Assembly: GCA_029987115.1 (NCBI GenBank)
Contig: DALTWK010000001.1
Span: 1-64,000 of the forward strand
Origin: Methanocorpusculum sp.
Lineage (GTDB): Archaea > Halobacteriota > Methanomicrobia > Methanomicrobiales > Methanocorpusculaceae
DNA length: 64,000 bases
Reading direction: 5' to 3'
Each line of letters opens with the position of its first letter. Positions within the stretch are counted from its first letter, which is position 1. Both the position numbers and the translations under genes were made by a program. The notes beneath the pieces were generated by a model that did not search any database, was not told where the DNA came from, and was given only the letters and a program-made list of their open reading frames with translations. Positions 7,544 through 15,594 of this stretch are shown piece after piece.

Positions 7544-9304
7544 TTATGCACGCGTTCTGATTTCTTCAGTGATTTTCGCGAGGAACTCTTCTTTGGTCAT
7601 TGTTACCGTCTTGCTGTCACGGGTTCTGACCGAGATAGTATTGGATTCGAATTCTTTCTCACCGATGATAATCATGTATGGAACGCGTTCGGTGTATTGT
7701 GCCTGGCGAATCATGTATCCAATCTTCTCATTTCTGTCGTCAAGTTCAACTCTGACCTTGGCATCCGCAAGAGACTGATAGATTTCACGCGCATATGTTT
7801 CGGCATTCTTGCTGACAAGAAGAACTTTTGCCTGCATCGGTGCAAGCCATACGGGGAACTTTCCGGCAAAATGTTCAGTCAGAATACCGATGAAACGCTC
7901 AATTGAACCGAATGCCACACGGTGAATCATAATCGGTCTTGGACGCTCATCATTCTCATCGACATAGGTGAGATTGAAGTTAATCGGCATCTGGAAATCG
8001 AGCTGAATAGTACCGCACTGCCAGGTTCTTCCAATGCAGTCACGGAGGTGGAAGTCAATCTTCGGACCGTAGAATGCACCGTCACCTTCATTGATGATGT
8101 ACGGAAGTTTTAACGACTCGAGTGCATCTTTCAGACCGTTTGTTGCCGCTTCCCAATCCTCGTCGGAACCCATGCTGTTTTCCGGACGGGTGGAAAGTTC
8201 CAGGAAATAATCGAACCCGAACTTAGAGTAAATCTTGTTAATGATATCAACTACACCGGCGATTTCCTGCGCAATCTGATCCTTTCTCATAAAAATATGA
8301 GCATCATCCTGATTGAAGCAGCGGACACGGAAGAGACCGTGCAGCGTTCCTTTCAGTTCGTGGCGGTGAACAGTACCTATTTCAGCGAGGCGCATTGGAA
8401 GTTCACGGTAACTATGTGGTTCGTTGGCATAGACCATGACTCCTCCCGGGCAGTTCATCGGCTTGATACAATAATCTTCATCATCGATTCTGGTACCGTA
8501 CATGTTCTCTTTATAGTGATCCCAGTGTCCGGAGGTCTCCCATAGGTGACGGTTCATGATGAGCGGAGTGGTAATCTCCTGATAGCCGTACTCTCTGTGG
8601 AGTTCACGCCAGTAATTCAATAATTCATTCTTGATAATCATACCGTTCGGGAGGAAGAACGGGAATCCCGGACCTTCGTCGGCGAACATGAAAAGTTTCA
8701 TATCCTTTCCAATCTTTCTGTGGTCGCGGCGTTCTGCTTCCTCCTGAAGTTTCAGGAAATCCTCGAGTTCCTTGGAGGTGGCAAATGCAGTACCGTTGAT
8801 TCTGGTTAGCATCTTATTTGCCGCATTGTTCTTCCAGTATGCTCCGGAAATGCCGGTAAGTTTGAAAGCCTTCAGAGTTTTAGTGTAAGTCAGGTGAGGA
8901 CCGACACACATATCGATGTAATCGCCCTGCTGATAGAAGCTTAACGGGACGTCTTCAGCTAAATCGGAGATGTGTTCAACTTTGTACGGCTCGTTTCTCT
9001 CCTGCATGAGTTTGATAGCCTCATCGCGAGGGAGAATAAACGGTTTAATCGGCAGATTTTCCTTGATGATTGCCTGCATTTCCTTCTCAATTGCCGGAAG
9101 GTCAGCATCAGAGAGTTTCCTGTCCCCGAGATCCACATCATAGTAGAATCCTTTCTCCGTTGCCGGTCCATATGCGAAACAGGCATCCGGATACAGACGC
9201 TCTATGGCCTGTGCCAGAATATGAGCAGCAGTATGTCTGATGACGTGAAGTTCCTCGTCTTTTGGACATTCTCCTATTTTTCCATCGTTATAGATTACTT
9301 TCAT
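7544..9304 (-). CDS. thrS: Threonyl-tRNA synthetase, short N-terminal form
   Basis: 586 residues, class II synthetase that charges tRNA-Thr. The second-additional (editing) domain is present, with HTAAHILAQ at 24-32 and the zinc-like YIDMCVGPHL stretch near 135; motif 2 (RHELKGTLHGLFRVR) and motif 3 (AFGSIERFIG) of the catalytic core follow, with CIKPMNCPGG providing the zinc-binding Cys. The last 100 residues are the anticodon-binding domain. Bacterial-type ThrRS is about 640 residues, starting with a 60-residue TGS domain; here only some 18 residues precede the editing domain, so TGS is essentially missing. It is the bacterial type, not the archaeal type with a DTD-like editing domain. Confidence 0.95.
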   Translation of the reverse strand: MKVIYNDGKIGECPKDEELHVIRHTAAHILAQAIERLYPDACFAYGPATEKGFYYDVDLGDRKLSDADLPAIEKEMQAIIKENLPIKPFILPRDEAIKLMQERNEPYKVEHISDLAEDVPLSFYQQGDYIDMCVGPHLTYTKTLKAFKLTGISGAYWKNNAANKMLTRINGTAFATSKELEDFLKLQEEAERRDHRKIGKDMKLFMFADEGPGFPFFLPNGMIIKNELLNYWRELHREYGYQEITTPLIMNRHLWETSGHWDHYKENMYGTRIDDEDYCIKPMNCPGGVMVYANEPHSYRELPMRLAEIGTVHRHELKGTLHGLFRVRCFNQDDAHIFMRKDQIAQEIAGVVDIINKIYSKFGFDYFLELSTRPENSMGSDEDWEAATNGLKDALESLKLPYIINEGDGAFYGPKIDFHLRDCIGRTWQCGTIQLDFQMPINFNLTYVDENDERPRPIMIHRVAFGSIERFIGILTEHFAGKFPVWLAPMQAKVLLVSKNAETYAREIYQSLADAKVRVELDDRNEKIGYMIRQAQYTERVPYMIIIGEKEFESNTISVRTRDSKTVTMTKEEFLAKITEEIRTRA

Positions 9305-9427
9305 GAGTAGTATCTCCCTTGAGAAAGAGATGCGTTATATATTTGTTACCACTGGGAAATATGTATTTGGTTATGTTCCAGAAAAGTACCGCAATCTACT
9401 AACGTTTACCGGTGAAAATAATATCTT

Positions 9428-9646
9428 ATGGCTGATTCGAATAAACCTCGGGAATCCATCCGTTCAAAATATATCCGACTGTCGCGTACATCAATTCTTT
9501 GCGCATTAATAGCACTTGTAGTTGGATTCATCATGGGAGGGACACCGGGAGCACCGAACTATATCTTCTATATTCTAGCGATTGTTCTCTTCGTTCTTTC
9601 ATTTGTCATATTCTACTTTGCAAGGAAACACCCGGAAGATAAATAA
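9428..9646 (+). CDS. Small two-helix membrane protein
   Basis: 72 residues: a basic 20-residue N-terminus, membrane helices at about 22-40 and 46-65, and a short charged tail. No family recognised beyond general small archaeal membrane proteins. Its TAA stop overlaps the ATG of cofG by one base (TAATG), so the two are translationally coupled. Confidence 0.6.
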   Translation: MADSNKPRESIRSKYIRLSRTSILCALIALVVGFIMGGTPGAPNYIFYILAIVLFVLSFVIFYFARKHPEDK

Positions 9647-10614
9647 TGAAAACTGTCACATTTTCCAGGAATGTCTTTCTCCCGCTGACTAACGTCTGCG
9701 CAAATGCCTGCGGGTACTGTTCATTCAAAGAACCCGTTCAAGACGGCTGCATTATGAAGCCAGAAGAGGTTCGTGCAACACTCGACAAAGGGGCTGCATT
9801 CTCCTGCACAGAAGCACTTTTTACATTTGGAGAACGTCCTGAGCGGGAACGGGGTTTTTCAGAATATCTCACCAGAATCGGTTACACATCGATTCTCGAA
9901 TACTGCTATGACATGGCATGCTACGCCATCAATAAAGGAATTCTCCCCCACACCAATGCCGGCATTCTAACCGAAGAAGAGATGATTCATCTCCGAAAAG
10001 TCAATGCAAGCATGGGACTGATGCTGGAGACGACAGCCGCAGTTCCAGCCCATGAACACAGCCCGGGAAAGAACCCGGAAGTACGCATCGAGATGATAGA
10101 AACAGCAGGTAAACTGAAGATTCCGTTCACGACAGGTCTTCTGCTCGGCATCGGCGAAACCCGCAAAGATCACATCGATTCGCTCGAGGTAATTGCTGAT
10201 CTCTCCAAACGCTACGGACATATTCAGGAGGTTATCATTCAGAACTTCTGTCCGAAGCCGGGTACAGAAATGTCATGTGTGCCCGGAGCAACTGTAGAAA
10301 TTCTGGCTGACACTTTGCAACTTGCTAATGATATCCTTCCGAAAGAAATTGCAATACAGATTCCACCAAATCTCGCTGATGCAGGAAAACTCCTTTCATA
10401 TGGAGTAGATGATCTGGGAGGTGTATCCCCGGTTACTATAGATTATATCAACCCGGAACATCCCTGGCCAGCACTCGATGAATTAAAGCGGATCGCAGAA
10501 GGATATGAAGTACGAGAACGTCTCTGTATTTACGAGAAATACTGCAATGAAAAATGGGTCGATGCATCACTTCTCCCGCTGGTTCTTGAATTGAAAAATA
10601 AAATTTATTGTTAA
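9646..10614 (+). CDS. cofG: FO synthase subunit 1 (CofG)
   Basis: 322 residues. CofG with CofH makes 7,8-didemethyl-8-hydroxy-5-deazariboflavin (FO), the chromophore of coenzyme F420, from a ribityl-diaminouracil and tyrosine. The radical-SAM cluster motif C18-xxx-C22-xx-C25 is in NVCANACGYCSF, followed by FTFGERPE, the LETTA segment, GLLLGIGE and QNFCPKPGT, all typical of CofG. Length is normal. It begins in the stop codon of the upstream membrane-protein gene, and its last 4 bp overlap the convergent J-domain gene. cofH is not in this window. Confidence 0.93.
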   Translation: MKTVTFSRNVFLPLTNVCANACGYCSFKEPVQDGCIMKPEEVRATLDKGAAFSCTEALFTFGERPERERGFSEYLTRIGYTSILEYCYDMACYAINKGILPHTNAGILTEEEMIHLRKVNASMGLMLETTAAVPAHEHSPGKNPEVRIEMIETAGKLKIPFTTGLLLGIGETRKDHIDSLEVIADLSKRYGHIQEVIIQNFCPKPGTEMSCVPGATVEILADTLQLANDILPKEIAIQIPPNLADAGKLLSYGVDDLGGVSPVTIDYINPEHPWPALDELKRIAEGYEVRERLCIYEKYCNEKWVDASLLPLVLELKNKIYC

Positions 10615-10799
10615 AGTTCCATCTGCAGAAGCTCAAACGCAGCAAGAGCTTCTGCATACTCTTTTCCATGACCCGGGTGCAAGTCAGGATGATATTTGTC
10701 CCTAAGTGTCCTAAAGGCAAGAGATACTTCACTGAGTTTTGAACCAGGGCCAACACCAAGGATTGCATAGGCACGTTCTTTGGTCATCTGTTCTAGCAT
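10611..10799 (-). CDS. Minimal J-domain protein
   Basis: 62 residues that are almost only a J-domain: helix I/II from residue 10, the invariant H37-P38-D39 in KYHPDLHPG, and a helix III with EALAAFELLQ. The usual lysine-rich helix II is weak (RTLRDKYHPD). No substrate-binding region is present, so it could act only as a Hsp70 co-stimulator or bind one partner. Its 3' end overlaps cofG by 4 bp in a convergent arrangement. Confidence 0.75.
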   Translation of the reverse strand: MLEQMTKERAYAILGVGPGSKLSEVSLAFRTLRDKYHPDLHPGHGKEYAEALAAFELLQMEL

Positions 10800-10884
10800 A
10801 TTATATCATCTTCTTTATACCGAAAAAGTCTTTGTGAAACAGAACCCTTCTTCAGTGAATGATTGAGGAACTCTACAAGAAAGC

Positions 10885-10962
10885 GTATATATAGGTACTA
10901 AAACCAATTTAACACTGTACTTTACTAATCTTCTCTTGGTGGGGAAGAACGTAGTACAGGAG
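10885..10962 (+). promoter_or_regulatory. TATA box and Shine-Dalgarno of putP
   Basis: GTATATATAG at 10885-10894 is a strong archaeal TATA box, placing transcription start near 10912-10916. AGGAG at 10958-10962 lies six bases before the ATG at 10969. The good ribosome-binding site is unusual for this window and decides the start of putP over the in-frame TTG at 10936. Confidence 0.75.
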
Positions 10963-10968
10963 TTAAAC

Positions 10969-12486
10969 ATGGAAACTTCAGCAATGATAGGAATCATTGC
11001 CGCATTTATTGTCTACTTCATTGTAATGCTGGCAGTCGGTTTCTTCTTTATGAATAAAAACAAGACAACAAAGGAGTACGTCTTAGGCGGAAGAAAACTG
11101 CACTATTTCGTATCTGCTATGTCTGCAGAAGCATCCGATATGAGCGGATGGCTTCTTCTGGGTCTCCCGGGTGTTGCATACCTTACCGGTCTCTCATCCG
11201 CAGGATGGACCGCAATTGGTCTTGCTATCGGTACGTATCTGAACTGGAAACTTATTGCAAAGCGTCTTCGTGTCTACACGCACAAGGCAAAAGACTCGAT
11301 TACTATTCCTGAATTCTTCAAGAACAGATTTGGTGACAAGAAAGCATTCACTTCTGTAATCTCTTCGATTTTCATCATTATCTTCTTTGCAGTATATACA
11401 GCATCCCAGTTCGCAGCTGGCGGAAAACTGTTCCACTCCATTTTCGGAATTGACTACACCGTAGCAATGCTGATTGGAGCTGCAATCGTCGTTATTTACA
11501 CATTCGTCGGTGGATTCAAGGCAGTATGTCTTACAGATACCATCCAGGCATGTCTGATGTTCTTTGCACTGATTTTAGTGCCGATTATTGCACTAGTACT
11601 GCTTTCCGGTGATGGTGTCTCTCTCGCATCACTTGACCCGCACATGTTCTCACTGTTCCATGAGTTCAACGCAACATCAGGAGTCTTTGAGTTCATCTCG
11701 GTCTTCACGATTGTATCCGGTCTGGCCTGGGCATTCGGTTACTTCGGTCAGCCACACATTCTTCCAAGATTCATGGGTATCGAGAATCCGGATGAGATTC
11801 CAAGAGCACGCAGAATTGCAATGATTTGGGTTATCATTTCCATGGCAGCTGCAATCTTCATTGGTCTTGTCGGTCAGGTGTTCTTCAGTACACCGCTGTT
11901 CGACTCCGAGACTGTCTTCATTGACATGTCAGGAGGCGTACTCGCATCACTGCCGTTCTTAGCCGGTATCATCTACTGTGGTATTCTTGGTGCAATCATG
12001 AGCACGGCATCTTCCCAGATGCTTGCAGCATCATCGTCCTTATCCCAAGATCTGTACAAGACACTGTTTAGAAAGAAAGCATCTGACAAGGAACTTCTGC
12101 TGATTTCAAAACTCGCTGTTCTGCTTATTGCAGCAATCGCATTCACCCTGGCACTTGATCCGAACAGCTCTGTCTTCGGAATCGTTTCATTCGCCTGGGC
12201 AGGATTCGGAGCATCCTTCGGTTCTGTTATCTTAGTCGGTCTCTTCTGGAAGAGAATGAACTGGCAGGGAGCACTTGCCGGTGTTCTCGGAGGAGGTATT
12301 ACCGCAGCAGTATGGTATTTCGTTGTTGAGAAGATGCTTGGAAACCCGTTGTACGAAATGGTTCCGGGAGTTATCGTCTCGCTCATCTGTATCTTCATTG
12401 TTACGAAGATTACTTCCCCACCACCGCGTGAGGTCACTGATACCTTTGACGAGTACGTCAAAGAGATTGGTGACCAGAGAACGTGA
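10969..12486 (+). CDS. putP: Sodium/proline symporter (SSS family)
   Basis: 505 residues from the ATG preceded by AGGAG. Sodium:solute symporter with thirteen predicted membrane helices; EYVLGGRKLHYFVSAMSAEASDMSGWLL is the N-terminal segment and GFGASFGSVIL a later signature of PutP-type proline carriers, with the Na+-site Asp in the ASDMSG motif. It would import proline or a related osmolyte with Na+. Monocistronic, with its own TATA box. A T-rich tract at 12500-12511 follows the stop and could terminate it. Confidence 0.88.
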   Translation: METSAMIGIIAAFIVYFIVMLAVGFFFMNKNKTTKEYVLGGRKLHYFVSAMSAEASDMSGWLLLGLPGVAYLTGLSSAGWTAIGLAIGTYLNWKLIAKRLRVYTHKAKDSITIPEFFKNRFGDKKAFTSVISSIFIIIFFAVYTASQFAAGGKLFHSIFGIDYTVAMLIGAAIVVIYTFVGGFKAVCLTDTIQACLMFFALILVPIIALVLLSGDGVSLASLDPHMFSLFHEFNATSGVFEFISVFTIVSGLAWAFGYFGQPHILPRFMGIENPDEIPRARRIAMIWVIISMAAAIFIGLVGQVFFSTPLFDSETVFIDMSGGVLASLPFLAGIIYCGILGAIMSTASSQMLAASSSLSQDLYKTLFRKKASDKELLLISKLAVLLIAAIAFTLALDPNSSVFGIVSFAWAGFGASFGSVILVGLFWKRMNWQGALAGVLGGGITAAVWYFVVEKMLGNPLYEMVPGVIVSLICIFIVTKITSPPPREVTDTFDEYVKEIGDQRT

Positions 12487-12530
12487 GTTCTCTTCAAACC
12501 ACTTTTTTTTGAAAATTATTAAAAAAAGAA

Positions 12531-13097
12531 TTAGTAGATTTTCTTAATCAGTTCTGCAACATTAGCTGCAAACGTCTGTAATGTCTGCATACCTTCCGCA
12601 TCGTTTGCAACTTCCCCCTTTGCATTGCCGAAGGAAATGTTCCAGTAATCAGATCCGCACACCGTCATACCGGAAATGAAGAACGACATGAGCATTTCCT
12701 GAAGCGTGGAAGTAAGTCCTCCGCGTCGTGCAACAACCACTGGACCTCCGACCTTTCCGGCAAGCCATTTACCGTTCGTGCGTGCAACCATGGAAACACG
12801 CTGAAGGAAGTTCATGACATCTCCGCGTGCAGTTCCGAAGTAAACCGGTGCACCGATGATAAATCCTTTTGCCTCCTTAATTTCCGGAAGGAAGGCATTC
12901 AGATCATCATTGAGAGAACATTTTCCGAGTTCACCACATCTTCCACACGCAATACAACCGCCAATCTGCTTACCACGCAGAGTGAGAATCTTTGCAGTAA
13001 GACCATGCTTCTCGATTTCCGTCTTACAAACATTCAGTGCGTATTCAGTATTTCCTTCAGCACGAGGGCTCCCCGATATGAGAATAACATCTGCCAT
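12531..13097 (-). CDS. Iron-sulfur flavoprotein (Isf-like, NADPH-dependent FMN reductase fold)
   Basis: 188 residues from the ATG of the MADVILISGSPR sequence; the open frame runs 60 codons further upstream but loses family similarity there. The flavodoxin-like fold binds FMN through SGSPRAEGNT at 8-17 and GAPVYFGTARG. The compact cluster motif C48-xx-C51-xx-C54-xxxxx-C60 is that of methanogen iron-sulfur flavoprotein, which holds one 4Fe-4S cluster and passes electrons from ferredoxin, probably in oxidative-stress defence. Partner and physiological acceptor cannot be seen here. Confidence 0.88.
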   Translation of the reverse strand: MADVILISGSPRAEGNTEYALNVCKTEIEKHGLTAKILTLRGKQIGGCIACGRCGELGKCSLNDDLNAFLPEIKEAKGFIIGAPVYFGTARGDVMNFLQRVSMVARTNGKWLAGKVGGPVVVARRGGLTSTLQEMLMSFFISGMTVCGSDYWNISFGNAKGEVANDAEGMQTLQTFAANVAELIKKIY

Positions 13098-13141
13098 ATA
13101 ACATAACTCGATGCAAAATGAATTAAAGGTTTGGAAAAAAG

Positions 13142-13528
13142 TTAGGCAGACTGGGAAATTACACGGGTATTCTTTCCCATGAGTTTCCCGCAGTGAACTT
13201 TGCCGAGAACAAGAATATTGACTCCGGTTACTGACTCCGAAGAGACTTCCGGCCGCAGGTAGACGTCTCCCTTGCAATTGATTTCACGGATTTTTGCACC
13301 GTCACAGACCGTAAGCGGACCCTCTGTTGCCATCACGGTTCCATTAATAGCAGAACTGCGTCCAATAACCCCTCCGGTACATATGACATTTCCGTTAATC
13401 TGACATTCCGGACAGAGATACAGATTGCCGGTTACCACAAGATTTCCCCAGATGGTGCAACGGTGAGCCATTAGAAAATCACCGTCAATTTTCACAGAAC
13501 CTTGCAGAAAGGTCCCTTTTTCCGCCAT
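13142..13528 (-). CDS. Bactofilin-like polymer-forming protein
   Basis: 128 residues of short beta repeats with a regular pattern of alternating hydrophobic residues (GTFLQGSVKIDGDFLM, then IWGNLVVTGNLYL, INGNVICTGG and so on), which matches the right-handed beta-helix of bactofilin/CcmA proteins that self-assemble into filaments. Four to five cysteines are scattered through it. Bactofilins shape bacterial cells; archaeal roles are little known. The chosen start has AAGGAAG seven bases upstream; an in-frame ATG 30 bp earlier would give 138 residues. Confidence 0.75.
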   Translation of the reverse strand: MAEKGTFLQGSVKIDGDFLMAHRCTIWGNLVVTGNLYLCPECQINGNVICTGGVIGRSSAINGTVMATEGPLTVCDGAKIREINCKGDVYLRPEVSSESVTGVNILVLGKVHCGKLMGKNTRVISQSA

Positions 13529-13661
13529 ATATTTTCTTCCTTTTACCAGAACAGCCATATATTAATAGAAATGTTCGACCTGCTTCGGTATAAAGGTTGA
13601 GTGTCAAAATGAAATGACGAAAGAACTAATAGCATATTCCGAGAAATAAATAAGGTGCATG

Positions 13662-13735
13662 GGCACATAGCCAAGCCAGGATATGGCGTCAGCCTCCTAA
13701 GCTGAAAACCCGGGGTTCGAATCCCCGTGTGTCCG
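13662..13735 (+). tRNA. tRNA-Arg (CCU)
   Basis: Complete cloverleaf: acceptor GGGCACA/TGTGTCC, anticodon stem TCAGC/GCTGA closing loop CTCCTAA (anticodon CCU, reads AGG), T arm GGGGTTCGAATCCCC, discriminator G. CCA not encoded. It lies 11 bp upstream of trm1, a tRNA-modifying enzyme gene, on the same strand. Confidence 0.95.
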
Positions 13736-13746
13736 TTCGGATAAAC

Positions 13747-14865
13747 ATGGAACTTCACGAAATTACTGAAGGGAATACTACTTTTTTTGCTCCAGTACAG
13801 GATGAAACCGCAAATTTCCCAGCTGGATCTGCACCTGTTTTCTACAACACCAGAATGGAATTCAACCGTGATATGACGGTTCTTCTAATGAGCGTACTAC
13901 ATCCGGAAGAATATCTTGATTCTATGGCGGCAACAGGTATCCGCGGGCTCCGCATAGCAAACGAGACACATGTCCCGGTTGTCATAAACGATTTCAATCC
14001 GGTTGCAGTTGCCACAATTAAAGAAAACGCCGCACGGTTCAACGAATCAATAGAAGTATCCTGCGACGATGCAAATCGCCTGATGTGTTCACGTAAGTTT
14101 GACGCGGTCGATCTTGATCCATTCGGGACTCCGATGCCATTTCTAGATGCAGCATCGCGTTCTGCAAAGCGATATCTGTTTGTAACTGCCACTGACACAG
14201 CACCGCTCTGCGGAGCACACCTGAAAGCAGGCATCCGCAGATACTTCTCAACTCCAGTAAATAATGCTGAATATCACGCAGAAGTTGGTCTTCGAATGAT
14301 GATGGGAGCAATAGCCAGAGAACTCGTCAAATATGACCGTGGTATGGAACCTCTTCTTTCCTTTGCCATGGCGCACTACTATCGATCCCATGTGCGAATT
14401 CTGCCGAAAGTACCTGCAGCGGATGCCACCGTAGAACAGATGGGTTTCATTCACCAGTGCCCGAACTGTCTCTATCGCTCAGAAGAAAAGGGGAAGCTGC
14501 TTCCAACTGAGGAAGAATGTCCGGTTTGCGGTGCAAAAACCATTCCAATCGGACCGATGTGGATGGGAAAACTGCAAGGAGAGGGTATTATTCCTGCAAT
14601 GCTAACTAATCTCCCGAAAATGCAGTTCGGAACTGCACGCCAGATGGAAAAGCAACTGACGCTTCTGAATAATGAACTTGATACCGGATTTTTCTATGAC
14701 TATCACGTAATCTGCAAGTCACTTAAGGTCTCTCCGCCGAATATTGATTCGTTTTTAGAGAGAATGAATGCACGCGGATACCCTACAACCAGAACACACT
14801 TTTCTGGAACCGGAATAAAAACAACAGCGCCTCTGTCCGTCCTGGAAGACGAACTTAGAGGCTGA
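13747..14865 (+). CDS. trm1: tRNA (guanine-26-N2)-dimethyltransferase
   Basis: 372 residues. Trm1 methylates G26 at the junction of the D and anticodon arms using SAM. Visible are FYNTRMEFNRD, the SAM-site region DSMAATGIRGLRIANE, VDLDPFGTPMPFLDAA with the DPFG catalytic motif, and a zinc-binding domain with C238-xx-C241 and C258-xx-C261. Start at ATG 13747, because upstream codons run back into tRNA-Arg. It may be read from the tRNA promoter, since only 11 bp separate them. The 3' end overlaps convergent trmJ by 11 bp. Confidence 0.93.
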   Translation: MELHEITEGNTTFFAPVQDETANFPAGSAPVFYNTRMEFNRDMTVLLMSVLHPEEYLDSMAATGIRGLRIANETHVPVVINDFNPVAVATIKENAARFNESIEVSCDDANRLMCSRKFDAVDLDPFGTPMPFLDAASRSAKRYLFVTATDTAPLCGAHLKAGIRRYFSTPVNNAEYHAEVGLRMMMGAIARELVKYDRGMEPLLSFAMAHYYRSHVRILPKVPAADATVEQMGFIHQCPNCLYRSEEKGKLLPTEEECPVCGAKTIPIGPMWMGKLQGEGIIPAMLTNLPKMQFGTARQMEKQLTLLNNELDTGFFYDYHVICKSLKVSPPNIDSFLERMNARGYPTTRTHFSGTGIKTTAPLSVLEDELRG

Positions 14866-15589
14866 TTTCTTCGTTTTCAGCATCAGATTCTTCTGCTGCA
14901 AGACGGATTTTCCGCTCTGCACGGCGGAGAATTCCATGCATTGTACTTGCTTCACGCACCGTCAGCTTCGTTCTTCCGAAGATACGCTTTGCAAGAAGAA
15001 GAGTTGCTTCACGCTTTTCAATCGGGTGGTCAATTGCCCCGAGGAAACGTCCGATATGATCGTAGAGCGCTTCCATCTCTTCATGCGATGCAATCCAATA
15101 CTCCCCTCTCGGGAGGTGAGCTAATTCATAGCAGACCACACCGATTGCATGAGAGATATTCATAATCGGATATTCTTCCGCTGTCGGAATGGTACAGATG
15201 ATGTCGCATTTTGCAATTTCATCGTTGTTCAATCCCCAGTTTTCTCTTCCAAAGAGAATCGAAATACGGCCATCGACATCTTTAATCATCTCGCGGAGTT
15301 CTGCCGGAGAATAATACGGCATACGAATTGGATGCGACACGGATTTTGCAAGACCCCCTGTCGTTGCAACGGTGAGATCACTGCGTTTGAATACTTCGTC
15401 TAACGAAATGTTCTCGGCATTGGATAACACATCTTTTGCATGGGATGCACGCGCTTCCGCTTCGATTGTCATCTTCGGAGGATTAACCAGAACCATATTG
15501 TGGAATCCAAAGTTTTTCATCACTCGCGCTGCGAATCCAATATTTCCCTCATACAAAGGCTCAACAAGAACAATATCAACCTGCGGCAT
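14855..15589 (-). CDS. trmJ: TrmJ-like tRNA 2'-O-methyltransferase (SpoU/SPOUT)
   Basis: 244 residues. SPOUT-fold enzyme: N-terminal VLVEPLYEGNIGFAARVMKNFG with the Asn-Ile-Gly signature, then SILFGRENWGLNNDEI and IPTAEEYPIMNISHA motifs that build the SAM-binding knot. Archaeal TrmJ methylates the ribose of tRNA position 32. The C-terminal 70 residues form the helical extension usual in TrmJ. It is the last gene of the gatC-gatA-gatB-topA-trmJ series on the minus strand, 5 bp after topA, and overlaps trm1 convergently. Confidence 0.88.
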   Translation of the reverse strand: MPQVDIVLVEPLYEGNIGFAARVMKNFGFHNMVLVNPPKMTIEAEARASHAKDVLSNAENISLDEVFKRSDLTVATTGGLAKSVSHPIRMPYYSPAELREMIKDVDGRISILFGRENWGLNNDEIAKCDIICTIPTAEEYPIMNISHAIGVVCYELAHLPRGEYWIASHEEMEALYDHIGRFLGAIDHPIEKREATLLLAKRIFGRTKLTVREASTMHGILRRAERKIRLAAEESDAENEEISL

Positions 15590-15594
15590 CTAAA

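Noticed and set aside
11973..12497. 174-codon ORF antisense to putP
   Set aside because: It lies wholly inside a clear transporter gene, is Ser/Thr/Pro-rich without a motif and is a frame shadow.
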